Part shown: positions 38,561 to 51,740 of the stretch, piece by piece
How positions within the stretch are numbered: position 1 is the stretch's first letter
Layout: every line of letters begins with the position of its first letter
NCBI GenBank assembly: GCA_034766995.1
Contig: CM068313.1
Coordinates: forward strand, 29,440,325 to 29,504,324
Origin: Acanthacorydalis orientalis
Lineage: Eukaryota > Arthropoda > Insecta > Megaloptera > Corydalidae
Reading direction: 5' to 3'
DNA length: 64,000 nt
Program-made: the position numbers and the translations under genes
Notes under the pieces: model-generated
Database searches by the model: none
What the model was told of the DNA's origin: nothing
The model's input: only the letters and a program-made list of their open reading frames with translations

Positions 38561-39241
38561 CCTTGATTTCAAACCAAAAGTGAATATCTTATTTGAAAAG
38601 AATTGAATATATCTTCAATAGCTGACTATTACCACTGAGACTTCAGCGATTTAAAAATGTTTTATATAAGTCTTTATGGAATGAACAAACAAATAGATCC
38701 ATTTATTTAAGATGCTTTTTACAAGTCAACGGTTCCAACTTATTTACTTTCATATTATAATTTTAATAATGGTAGTTTTTATTTGTTATATGATGAATAA
38801 GTATTTTTTTTATATAAACGTGTTCTTAGATAATATATTATAGTAGAAAAGTTATTTGTCTGTCAAAAATTGTAATATTATTAGCTAAACTCGTTTATTA
38901 CACTGATATTTTTTAAACTAATAAAACGTTTTGTTATTTTAGAAGTATACTTATATATATTTCTAAAAATAAATTTAATACTCGTTATATATTGTGTATC
39001 AAAAAAGATAAAAGTAATTTGGAAAAAATCTTTTATAAGAATTGATAAAAGTCTGGTTAATTCTTTATGATCTTTCATACTTAAAAATCATAGAATAGTT
39101 TTTAAATATCAAAGTAGACTTATTTTTTTTGGTTTAAATAAGAGAATATATTATCTTAGTAATGAATCAGATAATATCTTTTTTTATTCTTTTTGCCCTA
39201 TAAGATTTTTTCTTTACAAAATATTATATACATATATAATT
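38560..39241. other. AT-rich DNA, nothing distinctive
   Basis: No repeat or frame above background. Confidence 0.6.
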
Positions 39242-39667
39242 TACCTGTTATTAATCACCGAAGTAAGGTAAATTTTATGTAAGACTGTGATTAGAATCAA
39301 TTTAAATTCGTAATATGTTATTGACCAACTCTTAGTAATTCTAAACATCGATCTTTTATAAATTAAATATTTCGATCCGCCTCTGGAATACATACAGCAC
39401 CATCGAGTGATTACATTTCGAATACCGAAAAGAAAGACCAATCATTTGCTCAGCATGATTCGAAAACCAATCATGGATAAACAAATGTCCCTTTGGCCGA
39501 TGCCTAGAAAATAACTGTATAATGATATCATTATATGTAAAACATATATATTCAGTATTTAATTGTTCAGTAGGTGAGGACATCAATAAAGCAAAATATT
39601 TAATTGTCAACAATCTATATCTAATAATCGAACTCCACTTAATCATGTAAAATGTGCGCGGTAGCAA
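39241..39667. other. Weak open frames, unassigned
   Basis: A 103-codon minus-strand frame (39667-39356) without a good start context contains RHRPKGHLFIHDWFSNHAEQ. I recognise no domain and no splice sites that would link it to neighbours. Probably non-coding. Confidence 0.15.
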
Positions 39668-41732
39668 AAATATTTATTTCTCAATTATATTAAGTAACAA
39701 GTATATTCGATTGTACGCTGAATAATAAGATTACTTAAATTTATTTATTATTGCTCGCTTTGCTTGTAAGACCGGTTTATTTTTTTTTGTGCTTAGTTTT
39801 ATGAATAAGTGATTATCGAAAAATAGTAGTAATTGTCACTGAATAGTTCTCTATTGCTAAGAAATTTGTATGATTGAAATATACGTTTTTTATGTCTATA
39901 TTTTTTTAAGTGTAATAATAACAAGTATTTATTATTCTGGGTCATATTTGAAATATTGAGAGGTTTTTATATTTCACCAAACTCAATGACAAAACTTGTG
40001 AAAATATGTTGTATGTGAGACACTTTCTTCAAACCAAATTTTTCATTTATCATGGTCATTTCTGAGCTCTAATAACATTATTACTGACATTTGTTGATTG
40101 GGTACTCTATGTACCAATATATAAATACAGAGTGACAAATAGCTATTTTTTATATAACAGTTCGATAAATTTACTATATGTATATATATATACATATATA
40201 AATCAGAAAAAAACTAACTAAAATTTTTAATATATATTTATTATCGCACAAATCATGTAAAATCGAATTTAATACTCTTCTATTACAATTATAAATTTTA
40301 TACTGAGTTACTTCTTATTATACTGAATTATTCTGAGTACTTAAATAATTTTTCAGCATATTGTAATGCTTTACTTTAAATTTTAAATTTATAGGTAATA
40401 AGAAATGTTACTTGAAAAAACAAATAATATACTTTTATGTTACAAAGTTACTATTGTAAATATTAAATCAATAGGAGTTAAATTTAATAAAAAGTCGAAG
40501 AGTTTGATTAATAATTAAGGGCATGCAGATATCTAAAAACATCATTCAATGACAAAGTTGATTTAATAGCGTATGTCCTTTTTCATTATGCAAAATATCT
40601 TTTTAGTTAAAATGACAAGAAATGAGGGACTTTTTATAATATTTATAATTTTGGTATGGGTAAAATATATTTTAGAGAAAAGTTACATTTTACTGTTTAT
40701 CATTGATTAATATTTTTAAATTAAATTTAGTGTTTACGGTATATCATCCTTTGTGCGAAATTATTTATTTTCCAATATAAAAGAAATCAAAAGTTAATGC
40801 TTTTAGATATATTGATATAATCCTATTCGCATTTTGAATTAAAAGAAAAAAAATATAAATACATACTTAAAAAATGGCTAGAAATGAATCTCCTTTTAAA
40901 TTAAAAAATAACTTCAAGTAAAAAAAAATATTAGATGATATATAACTTACAATAAATAAAACTTCTTTAAATGCAACCAAAAAATAAAATATATAAATTT
41001 TATTTTATGGTAGTATGAAATATATTTAAATTATTTTTAAAATTGATATAATCATTAGAAACATTTGAATAAATTCGCTATTTGAAAGTATGATTGTCAT
41101 GTAATGAATAATTATTTCATTAAAGGGGCATACAATTTCATGCTAATAATCGTAATGAAACCAATTTGAAACAGCAATAAGATAAATATTCAATCATACA
41201 TCTAAATTGAAATGAGAACAAAAATGCTAACGTATGTGTTACATTTATGATTGAAAATTAATATGCACAAGAAATTCCAACAGTACATATTTTTTTCTAC
41301 ACCGTACATGTAATGAACTCCTACATATCTAAACCGATCATTACAACAGTAAGCGGAAAATTTATAATTTGTTTCTGTATTTAGTTTTAATTTAAGTATT
41401 TCAATGAATAATGGAGACCAGTTTTTTGTCTACACTCATGAGACATGAAGGCATCTCGAAGTACACCGTAAGCTGTAAATCATTTTGTCATGTGAATCTG
41501 CTACGTAACTCTAGACGAGTCTTATGTTTTACGTCCTATCATAACTTGTATATATGCTCATCGTAGCGATTTTTTTTAAAAAAAGTCTCATTATTTATAT
41601 TTGCTGATGTATGTATGTTCGTATCAATAAATATCACTCTATTAATATTTATTAGAACTTCTACATGTATGAATAATAATTAGTTCACACGTAAACTTCA
41701 CTTATACATTAGGGCGCCTATATAACTATACA

Positions 41733-41792
<60 letters not shown>

Positions 41793-41960
41793 AGTGTGTG
41801 TGTGTGTGCGTGTGTAAAGGAGACGTTAAAGGTTTCGTGATCTTAAAAACGAAGATGGCTATTAATTAAATTTTGAATTTAAAATCAAGTGTCTGTACGT
41901 TATGAAACAATTTATGATTTAAAAATGTAAGTTTCAAGTTGAAAATATTTAAATTAAGTA
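39668..41960. other. AT-rich DNA, no gene seen
   Basis: A small palindrome TATATG(TA)nCATATA at 40175-40198, a slightly less AT-rich patch at 41420-41560 (CGAAGTACACCGTAAGC), and the TA/TG tract at 41736. Confidence 0.6.
41736..41815. repeat. (TA)n-(TG)n
   Basis: About 50 bp TA then a 28-bp TG run with GA and CG changes. Confidence 0.95.
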
Positions 41961-42066
41961 CAGGGTTTTACAATAAGAACGCAATTTTTTAATTTGAAAT
42001 AAAATACAGAATTTGCGCTGAAATTTTAAGTTTCTTTATTGCAAATAATAGTTGGGGATATTCCAT

Positions 42067-42462
42067 TTATAAATGAAAAATAATATTGTGTAAGTGGCCG
42101 ACGTGTACTTTCTTGCAAGTAACTATTTTCTTGTTAAAATTTCCAATAACATCCCTATACAGCTGAGGTTCTATCTCACCAATTACTCTTTGGATTACAT
42201 CTTTTAGGTCAGAAATTGTTTTAGGATTATTGGCGTACACCTATTCTTTAACGTGAGTTCAAAGAAAGTAATCCAATGGTGTTAAATCGCAAGAACTCAG
42301 TAGCCAAATAACGTCTACATTTTTGGATATAACGCGACCAGGCAATTTCATCTTCAATAAATTAATTGTTTTACCAGTTGTGTTGGTTTTTGTACCGTCT
42401 TGTTGGAACTACATGTCCTTCAGATCAATTGCATCCAATTCTTCATTTGTTAATAAAGGCAT
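42067..42462 (-). pseudogene. Tc1/mariner transposase C-terminal half, three in-frame stops
   Basis: A single minus-strand frame of 132 codons runs from an ATG at 42462 to a terminal TAA at 42067 without a frameshift. Visible motifs in order: MPLLTNEELDAIDLKDM; a stop where W is expected; FQQDG, carrying the second catalytic D; a linker containing LPGRVISK; SCDLTPLDYFL, carrying the third catalytic D about 36 residues after the second; a stop at a second expected W; VKE, a stop, VYANNPKTISDLKD; and the tail GHLHNIIFHL. The internal stops are TAG, TGA and TAG. Two look like G-to-A changes of TGG. The frame is otherwise intact, so the copy decayed by point mutation. The N-terminal half is much less clear. 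Confidence 0.85.
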
Positions 42463-42553
42463 TATTATTTTTATTATTTACTAATATAATAATAATTTTT
42501 GATTTGATGCAGAATTTATTTTTTTTAAAGTCTAACTTTTATGTTTAGATTCA

Positions 42554-42554
<1 letters not shown>

Positions 42555-42586
<32 letters not shown>

Positions 42587-42587
42587 A
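42555..42587. repeat. (TA)n inside the 42 kb transposon
   Basis: About 32 bp, splitting the upstream part of the transposase remnant from the rest. Confidence 0.9.
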
Positions 42588-42800
42588 GAATTGCATCCAT
42601 AAAATAAATTTTGTTTTGCTCTGAATTCCAAATAAAATCTATTTTGAAAATATTTCTTTATTGGAACAATTTTATACATATTTTAAAATACTTCTTAGTT
42701 TCATATTCCCTTTTATTAAGACGTTTGTTGAATTGGTGCATACGAAGTTTAATACCAAAATTTTTATCTAATCTCATATTATCACGTTGAACTGAATTTA

Positions 42801-45240
42801 TTGTTACTGAATCTTTCTTTTTAGTGGAAAAAGAAATTAAGTTTAAGCTTAAATCTAAACAGGGGTTGTAAGGGGCATATTCTCGCTAATTTTCTCAGGT
42901 AGTTGTCATGTTTTAGTAACTCTGAAATTTTATTGGTTAAACTCAGTAAAGCTGTGTGAGTTACGAAAATTGTAAAACTTAGTAAATATTTCATTCGATT
43001 TACACTATGTAAAGGACGTTTTAAATATATGTGCTTACATTTTTATGTTCTGAATTTAAAAAGTTTGCAGATCATAAATGTAGTAAAATTACAAATATTG
43101 TTCTTGTTCGTTGTTTTATTTTTAGAAAAGTTAGCTAAACTTGTTCACACTAGAATTGGCCAGATATTTTGTTAGAGATATTTCCTATTTGAAGTGTAAA
43201 TTCGTGTTATACTTTCTAAAGGAAAAGCAGTTTAAAAAAATGATTACATAAAAACGTTTTTTATTTTTATTTTAATGAACTTTAAGAGCAATATTCTGTT
43301 GAAAAATTATATTATTAAAGATTGATTAAATTACAGTACTTAGAGATATTCGCTCGTTTGATATAAAGTAATTTTCGTGTTGAAAAGTAGCATAGACGCT
43401 ATTTCAATACCTAACTGTATGTTTCAAATGATAAATTAAAATTGATTTATTTATTTTTGGCTAATGAAATTTTTCTTGATATTAAATATAATTCAAAAGT
43501 CATTCTTGCACACTATAACTAATGCTTAACTCATATTTCATGTTTCAATTATTTGAATTACTGTTATATCTTTTGAATAAATAATATCACGTGTCGTTGT
43601 TCAATTATTCGGATCAAGATGACTAAAGCGGAAGCATTTTTTTTATAAACGTCAATTCGAGTTACATTATTCTATTACTAGGCAGTTAAATGGACTGTAC
43701 TAACGCTCTGGATTGTGTGTTTAGTAACCAATTTATCAGCATGTGGGAAATAAATCAGTTTTTTGTCGAATATGTGTGTCTACACAATGATGAACACTTA
43801 TTGCTTGAATTCGAATCACATGGAGAAGGAAATCATTAATAAAATTGTACACATAGGCACGATTGTATTTAGAATTGTAATGAAACAAATAAATCGAAAA
43901 TTAAGATCGAGATTATTAGATTATAGAGATTGAATTATTAATTTTGTTTACGTAATTCGAACATACGTTTTAATAACCGCTATATCTTTCATCTCGATTT
44001 TTATTTAATTTAATGTAGAGCAGATGTGTACAATTTATTATTAATTTTTTTGCATGTCTCGTTTGAGATTTGATAAGAAAAAAATTACCTGTCAGCGTAA
44101 TATATGCTTTAAGTATGTTGTATCTTGCGCATCTATTAGTTAAACGAATACGGATGAGAGCAACTATTGATTTCAAAGGTATATAGTTTAATAAATGTGT
44201 TGTTTTCGAGATAGACAATTACTTATGAATTTATCAACCAGTCATATACAAAATATTATTGGAAATTTCCTGATATTTAAGATATATACATATCAACTTG
44301 ACTGCATTTCTTAGTATAAATTTACAAAAAATGTAATATTATTAAAATTAGAATTGTCAAAAAGTGAATTTTTCAAAAATAATTTATTTTCTTATAAATT
44401 ACTTGAGAATGTGGTAATGACATTTTAGGTTATTTGAAAAAGTGAAATTAAATTTATTATAAATTACGCGTAGATTAATATTATTTCTAATTGATTTATA
44501 TTATTAAATATTTTATAAAAATAATCATGATAGATTTAATAAATAAATATAATCTTTAATATTAATATTATATAATTAAAAAATATATTGATACAAATAG
44601 TAAGTTTTTTTATATTTATCTAATATTTCGTTGAAATTATTAAAGAGTTTACCAGTGTTTAGTTTGTTAACAGTCAGAGCCTGTGGAATACTTGTGGGTA
44701 ATAACTTGGACAGATAAATATAATTGGTTCATGAATCGCTTTACATCAGTTAACATTTACTAATTCTATTTTGTTTCATTTTTAAGTTATTTTTCATTTT
44801 TTAGATTTTGTAATATATTACACATTACAATTGCTGCCATTATTGTTGTTCTAACAGCAGCACTTACTATCCGGTATGAAATGGACGCCAATAAAATCTT
44901 ACGATATATAAATTAATGTCAATTAAAATAAACGTTTCAACAAAATTACTTCGATCGAAAATATATATGCTTATAGATAATTTTTGACATTCAAATTGGA
45001 AATTTTAGACAAAAAGTGTTATGGTTTCATCTCTTGTTGCAATTGACACTTTTCTCCCCTATAGTTCAGATATTTTTTTCATATAAAAAATTAAAAATGA
45101 AAAGTCCATTTTAAATTACATATTTATTTTATAAATAGATATTTCATATAATTTATATTTTATGTAATACATACATACGTGATTATGTGTGTATATAAGA
45201 TTGATTATATACTTACTTCAAAATAGTATATATTAGATTG
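42801..45240. other. AT-rich DNA, no gene seen
   Basis: No microsatellite above 20 bp. ACTAACGCTCTGG (43699) and the patch 44670-44720 deviate slightly. The minus frame 44218-43970 has no recognised motif. Confidence 0.55.
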
Positions 45241-45680
45241 CATTCCTCCATATATTCCACTAAGATTTCCATCAGCTTTTTGAGCATCTTGGGTCGTTCC
45301 ACACTTATGGATTAGTCTCGGTGAAAATCCCGCCGTGATGTTTTGTGCAATTGAATCCGAGATCAATTAAAATCCAAACCGGAACACCCAGGTGCAAAAT
45401 AATCCTTTATATATTATACTGTCAACGCACAAAAGATGCTACGAATTAAATTCTATATTACATTTGCAATTATTTATGTCAAATTGATCACCGTATACAG
45501 GGTGGTCTCAACACGGGGGGCCAGTGCTTGAGGGCGTTTCGCTTACAGTAAGCACTCGCCAGTGTGATGGCGCTTAATCACAAAACAACAATCATGACCT
45601 AGAGGTTAAATTTTGATTTTTATAGAGGCCACATTCCGTTCGATTTCGTTACAGCTATGTATGTCATTGTTATAAAAATA
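45240..45680. other. Island with an orphan transposon-like terminus
   Basis: At 45496 a TA is followed by CAGGGTGGTCTCAACACG, similar in its first bases to the terminus of the 42 kb element (TA then CAGGGT). Further right, AGTGCTT...AAGCACT (about 45522-45555) makes a stem. The left part (45260-45410) has CCCGCCGTGATG and CCAAACCGGAACACCCAGG. No open frame of note and no matching second terminus inside the window. Confidence 0.3.
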
Positions 45681-45684
45681 AAAG

Positions 45685-45724
45685 TATATATATATATATA
45701 TATATACATTCATACATACATACA
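45685..45724. repeat. (TA)n-(TACA)n
   Basis: About 22 bp TA then CATACATACATA. Confidence 0.9.
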
Positions 45725-45964
45725 TATTATAAAAATCTCTTGAAAATATCTCACGTATCATTATTTTATCAAATAATTTTATTAAAAATATTTTACATAC
45801 AATAATAAAGATGTATTTTAAATTGATTCTGGCTTCCTATTTTAATTATTTTTCTTTTTATTAAATTATATGATAAAAATAATTATTTATGAAATAAATA
45901 TTTCTAAATTACCTTATTTAAAAGATATTTTATTAATCTTACTATGATTTTACAATTTTTTTTA

Positions 45965-45991
45965 GTATATATATATATATATATATATATA
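45965..45991. repeat. (TA)n, 27 bp
   Basis: Pure tract. Confidence 0.9.
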
Positions 45992-46124
45992 ATTTAATTA
46001 AGTATATGTATGTGTACATATACTTATTTAACTTTTTTATATTAATTTTCATCTAATTAAAATTGTACTCTAATACACCCTCACGCAATTGACACATTTT
46101 TTTTATTAAATAACTGTTCTTATT

Positions 46125-46450
46125 TTCTCACCGATTCTGTTGAACAATGAATCGCGGTAACGACATCTTGCCTAAAGCGTAAATCATGACTACAAACGCA
46201 TGACAATGCAATCGCATTAAACTCACGTTTGTATAAATAGACCAATATAACCGTCGCACTTTTAAATTATTACCGAGAAATATGTATTATATGCATTGGC
46301 GAACAAAGGATTGCAGAGAAAGTAACATCGTGGTGACGATAAAGATCACATTTATTTAATTTTGTTTAGGAAATCGTGATTTTGGGCCCTATCTTATCAG
46401 GTCCCATGTAATTAATTAAATGTTAGGCGATTAATCAGCGTATTCACTAA
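46125..46450. other. Non-AT island with a strong TATA string
   Basis: TATAAATAG at 46232-46240 follows CTCACGTTTG. No initiator is found at the usual distance. GGGCCCTATCTTATCAGG (about 46384) lies further right. No open frame. Confidence 0.25.
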
Positions 46451-47640
46451 GTTTCCAGTCTATTTTGTTACGAAATTTTTATTCGGGTTTGCACGTTTTT
46501 TTCTATTTGAATGGTTTTGATCATGTTTTTTAACTTTGTAATCAATATGAAATAATAACAATGTTTCTGAATATGCAATGTTGAAATTTGAAATGAAAAC
46601 TCAATTATATTATAAATAAATAAAGATGCTCGTTATAACACAGTTTTTAATTATTATATCTCTATCGTGTTTTTTTTTAATTTTTAATTGAAATATATGT
46701 TTGCATAATAATTGAACATCGTATTAACGATACTTGCAATAAAATTTATTAGTTAATTTTTGTTTGGGTCAGATTAGAGCTATTTTTTTAAAACAAATTG
46801 TAAAATAAAAAAAGTACAATTATTAATTAATATTTTTAATTTATATAGTCATTTGTATTCCATCATACGTGTGTTATTTCACTTTTTTGAAAAACTTCGT
46901 AAATCAATATTTATTTTAAATTCATATTAATGTTTTGGTTTCAAATCAAATGAAATGGAAAAACAATATTAGTACTGTATTTCTCTTTGCACGCTTAGTT
47001 AAAAATTAAGTCCTTAGTTTCTGCATGTAATGTTCTTTTAAATAAATATAATCGTAATTATGAAGATATATTTTTTATGGTATTAACACATTGAGTGGTT
47101 GTTTAATATTTGAAAAATTAAATGTTATCTTTTTATTTAAAAATGACATTTTATACTTAAATCAACATTGTCGGTAAATGAACATTGATTTGAGTGTTTG
47201 TTTTTGACTTAAACTTAACGAAATTATTTCTAATTGCAGTAAAGTAACTGAAACTCAAGAGAAATCATTATTTTAAATAATAGTATTTCATGTAAAATAC
47301 ATTATATACTATGAGCATTTTCAAAAATTATTTTGATACTAACTAAAAAGATTATCTTTAATTTTTTTTACGAAACTAATTGATTTATTGCGAAAAGAAA
47401 AAAGTAACCGCAAGGAAACTATTAAAAGAAAAATAACCACACTGAGAATAAATTTAGTCTATGATAGAATTTAAAACTACCACTTATATATTGGGATAAA
47501 ACATTGTAATATTGTTTTTGTATAATAAGTTTACTCAAAAAGAAAATATTACATTTTAAGTTTAAAGTTATTTTTACAAAGAATTAGAAAAATCAAGTTA
47601 ATACCTAACATGCTTAAGTCAGAACTGAAATGAAAAATTA
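46450..47640. other. AT-rich DNA, nothing distinctive
   Basis: Unique AT-rich sequence. Confidence 0.6.
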
Positions 47641-47765
47641 AATTGTAGGTGTAATAATAAGCTGCTTGTATCCATGCGTGAAGGTACATACGCCCATTGT
47701 ATAAAATTCTCACGATGATCTTGACTCAGTGCGATTATGTTGAGACGATTACTCGGAGTTTTATT
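47640..47765. other. Small non-AT island
   Basis: CATGCGTGAAGGTACATACG and GACTCAGTGCG stand out from the AT background. Nothing further can be assigned. Confidence 0.2.
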
Positions 47766-47944
47766 AAAATAATAATACATAAATATTTTTTAACATAAAG
47801 AAATGTGACTTTTTTTTGGTAAGGTATAGCCTGTGCCAAATTTTTAAACATGAAGTGTGTTCATTATTTTTCAAAGTTTCACATACAAGTACAAGTACAT
47901 TCTTTTAAATATACGACTTATATTTATTTACATATGTATATTGA

Positions 47945-47947
<3 letters not shown>

Positions 47948-47984
<37 letters not shown>

Positions 47985-48028
47985 CATATACATACATATA
48001 TATATATATATATATGTATGTATATACA

Positions 48029-48073
<45 letters not shown>

Positions 48074-48078
48074 ATGTG
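47948..48078. repeat. Complex (TA)n/(TACA)n/(TATG)n/(TG)n array
   Basis: About 130 bp in five blocks, with both TACA and TATG variants, ending in 17 bp of TG. Confidence 0.95.
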
Positions 48079-48883
48079 CATATATTAAATGTGCGTCTAT
48101 ATGTGCATGTTTATATTTAATTGGTATAATTGATTTAATATTGAAACATATCAAAATGATCTGAATACAATTTCAGGCTTTTGTGTTTCCATTCAAGTTA
48201 ATAAATTCAGTGGACGTATAAATTGCTATCAACGAATACAATAACTTACGTCCACAGATTTGATCTTATTGTCGGCAGATATATTATAAACGATATAAAT
48301 GAAATATTTTACAATCCGATATGAGTTAATTGTTTTTAACTTGATTTAAAATAAACTGGATCGCTGAAGTAGAGCAGCCTGCAGGTACACATTGTCTATG
48401 AATGATGCGTTTATGAAACTAATTCTGATTGCTACTATTGGCAGTTATATAATGAAACTGAATGTAATGTATTATTTTTAACAATACAAATATTTCATAC
48501 CAATTACCATGTCAAATAAATCATTCGTTAATGAGTAAAACGAAAATAACAAGAGATTTTGATACGATTTTCCAGTATACTAAATTAATGATATAGAACA
48601 CACTTTTGTCATTAGTTTCTTTCAATATTCATGATTAATGATTTTATAGTAGAATAATAAATGCAATTTAAAATATATATTACTTACACACACAAATATA
48701 CATTACAACATTCTAAAAATGATAAAGCCATAAATATTATTTTTTGTTTCTTTTAACAATGTCAACTTTTATTAGGCTGCTCCGATAACATTTTTGCAAT
48801 AGTAATTTGACATTAAAATAGTTAATGGTTTTTGTATGTCAGTCTTAACTTTAAAATATTTATACGTATTTATAGATGTATGT

Positions 48884-48906
48884 TTATATATATATATAAC
48901 ATACAT

Positions 48907-48960
<54 letters not shown>
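48884..48960. repeat. (TA)n-(CATA)n-(CA)-(TA)n
   Basis: Two TA blocks separated by AACATACATACACACA. Confidence 0.95.
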
Positions 48961-48963
<3 letters not shown>

Positions 48964-50253
48964 TACTACTTACATTTGTATAAATCATTCTAATTAGTAA
49001 TCTATAAGAACAAAAATTGCAAATTAGTTGTAAACCATTATTTCTTTAAAAATTATTACTCATTCTCAAAACAAAAAAAGGAAAATCTTGTTTAACAAAC
49101 TACATTTCTACCTCAATAATTACGCGGGCTGCATGTAATAAAAAAATGCATATATTGTATTAACTAGTTAAATTTTAATACTAGTTTTTTGCTTTAGGCG
49201 TCTGTAGGTATCGTATAAAAGTAATAGTATTAAACAATTTTTGCTAGTTTTAAAATAATACGTTTTGTAAAAATAAATAATTTTGAACTAATTATTTTTT
49301 ATTGCTTGTTTGAAATAGATATTAATTATGTAGGGACATGTTTGTAATAAAACTGAAAAAATAAAAAAATATTAATCCAAAAATTATAATTTATAATTAT
49401 GCATTAAATATTTGGAATAAAGAATGCAATGTTTTTTATACACGAAAAGTGAATTTGTATCAATTAGGGAAATCTAATTTGTATTTACAATTGTTTATTT
49501 AGTTATATATATATATAAGCGTGTTTGTTAATTTCTTACGAGTGATTTTTATTGTCTTAACAGAAATATATTTTAAGGTTGGTAATTACTATACATTTGT
49601 TGTTGTTAACTGCTATCTATTTGGCAAAATAACTAACTAAGATTTTGGCAGTTACAATTATATATTTAAAAAATAAATGGGAACTGAATGATTGTAAGTC
49701 TGTATAGAAATTTAAAATTGGTTTCAGTAAGTTTACAACAGCAAATGTGTCCATTAATAATATATTGATTTATGGTAGTATTTCTTATGTACCCAAAGTA
49801 AATTACTATAAAAATATGTCTTGTTTTTATTTAAATGTTTTTTTGATTTCTAAGTACAAAATTATTTATATTTTTTTGATATATTTATATTAGAATTTGT
49901 TTTTGACTGATTAAATAGAAAATATTTATATACTTTTAAATAAGTTCATCAAAATAAAGTATACTTTTGAATATTTCATTTCGTATATTTGATGTTTCTA
50001 CTACCTATAGTACTTTACTGCTTGATTTAAAACACCGACTTGAATTCTTAGTTATATACTATTTTATATAATGTAACGTTTCTTTAAGGGGTATTTTTAT
50101 CTAATTTTACTGTGAATATTATACATAGATGTACTATTATACCATGAATATGAAATAAATGAATCGATAAATAACACTTTGGTGTATTATTTTTAATTTA
50201 GAAAATATTAATTTTGAATGTATCGTTGCAAATTATGTTAATTAACAATGAAT

Positions 50254-50294
50254 TTATATATATATATATATATATACATAGAGAGAGAGAGAGA
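50254..50294. repeat. (TA)n-(GA)n
   Basis: About 23 bp TA then seven GA units. Confidence 0.9.
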
Positions 50295-50519
50295 AATATA
50301 CATTTGTATAGAGTAAGAAAGGAAGAAAAAAACATTGTTAGAAGTTAATTTGAAATAAAAGTATTTATACTTTTCATAACCTAAGAAATTGATTTTAATA
50401 AGTAATTGCTACAAAAGTTTGCTATACTTCTGAACAATTGACTTATATAATAAAATTAATCATTTGTAAGATAAGAACTTTGATACTGAAATTGACATTT
50501 CAAATATATAAGCTATTGT

Positions 50520-50960
50520 GTTATTGGTAAAAAATGTACTTAATGACCATACCTAATACGCCTGTAACACAAGCAAATCTATTATTCTAATGAAACATGT
50601 CGTTTAAATACAATCGTAATGGATTCTGTATATCTACAAATATTGTTTATGCTCGAACTGCCTTCGATCGCTAATTATAACACTATAACTGCCACTTGCA
50701 CAGCCTCTTTGATACCATTACACGCCCTAATTCCTAAAGGTAATGGATAGCTACGCTCGAGACAAATTTAATCAACTTCTATCTAGATAAGCGTTACTCT
50801 AAATGAGAAATAATACATTCTGGCTCTTCGTCAATACACTTACATCATATTTGTAACTATCTTTCTCATTTATATTAAAAGATCACATGCCTTTTCAACG
50901 TAAACGATTTTTTTATTAGCGAAACGACGCTCCTATTTTGAAAGTCGGTCTCAGTGATAT
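50520..50960. other. Non-AT island
   Basis: Contains ACTGCCTTCGATCGC, CACTTGCACAGCCTC, GGATAGCTACGCTCGAG and GAAACGACGCTCC. Frames are closed. Possibly conserved non-coding sequence. Confidence 0.25.
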
Positions 50961-51740
50961 GTGGGAATGATTTATAAATATTTTAAGAAAATAATCAAGT
51001 CTGAATTACGAGCTATTTGAATGGAAATGAAAGTGAAATACAAGTTAATCATGCTCGTTTATATATTGAATGAAACAAATTGAATCGTCCGAATCAAAAT
51101 TAATTACAATTTATTGGTATGTTATAGATAAAGAATAATGCTTACTACAAAATACATTAGTCATGAAAAAGAATAAAAAATATCTAAAGCTAGACAGATG
51201 TTCATCCTCTATTACTATATGGAATCGTTCATATCTATTTGTAAACTTTTATATAATGATTCGTTCTATAATAAAATAATTACTTTGCATGGTATGCAGA
51301 TAAAATTATATTTTCAGTGGTGATGTCTTTGAATAAATGTCAATTATTTCATTTCAGTTGCAATGAAAGACAGTCTAATTATTTTTTGTTAAAACATAGG
51401 AATAAAGTTTATTGAATTTATGATTATAACATTTTAAATAGAATATAATATAAAATATATCTATTTAGAACACATATTTTTTGTGTTCAAGCAAAAAACA
51501 TTAGCTTATAATTTTAATATATTATGATAAAAATTAACGAAAAAATGATTTCACATCATATTATAGTTATCTTGGAAAATATTATTTTGTGTATAATAAA
51601 TATAGCAGTAATATAATATGATAAATATGATATAAAAAAATATTATATAAGAAAACGCAAACTAAATCTATGTTTATTTCATTATTACTAATTTAAAAGT
51701 TTTAATTCAGAAATATATATTATGTTAATGGTAAATAATT
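50960..51740. other. AT-rich DNA, nothing distinctive
   Basis: Unique sequence left of the mariner N-terminal remnant. The rest of that element was not found here. Confidence 0.6.

Larger units (their letters stand above)
41961..42800 (-). mobile_element. Decayed Tc1/mariner-superfamily transposon
   Basis: The low-coordinate end starts with CAGGGTTTTACAATAAGAAC directly after a TA (41959-41960), a typical Tc1/mariner-type terminal repeat and target dinucleotide. A transposase pseudogene runs inward on the minus strand. Upstream in the coding direction (42590-42800) the minus strand still reads like the linker before the first catalytic aspartate (MHQFNKRLNKREYETKKYF, then KIDFIWNSEQNKIYF where relatives have IWFSDEAHF-like residues). 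A (TA)n tract at 42555-42587 lies inside the element. The outer 5' end could not be located, so the upper bound is approximate. Confidence 0.7.
48080..50520. other. AT-rich DNA, no gene seen
   Basis: TA tracts at 48884 and 50254. A GCAGCCTGCAGGTACAC string at 48376 is isolated. Confidence 0.6.

Noticed and set aside
39356..39667. 103-codon minus-strand frame
   Set aside because: No start context, no domain, no supporting splice sites; the region is only slightly less AT-rich than background.
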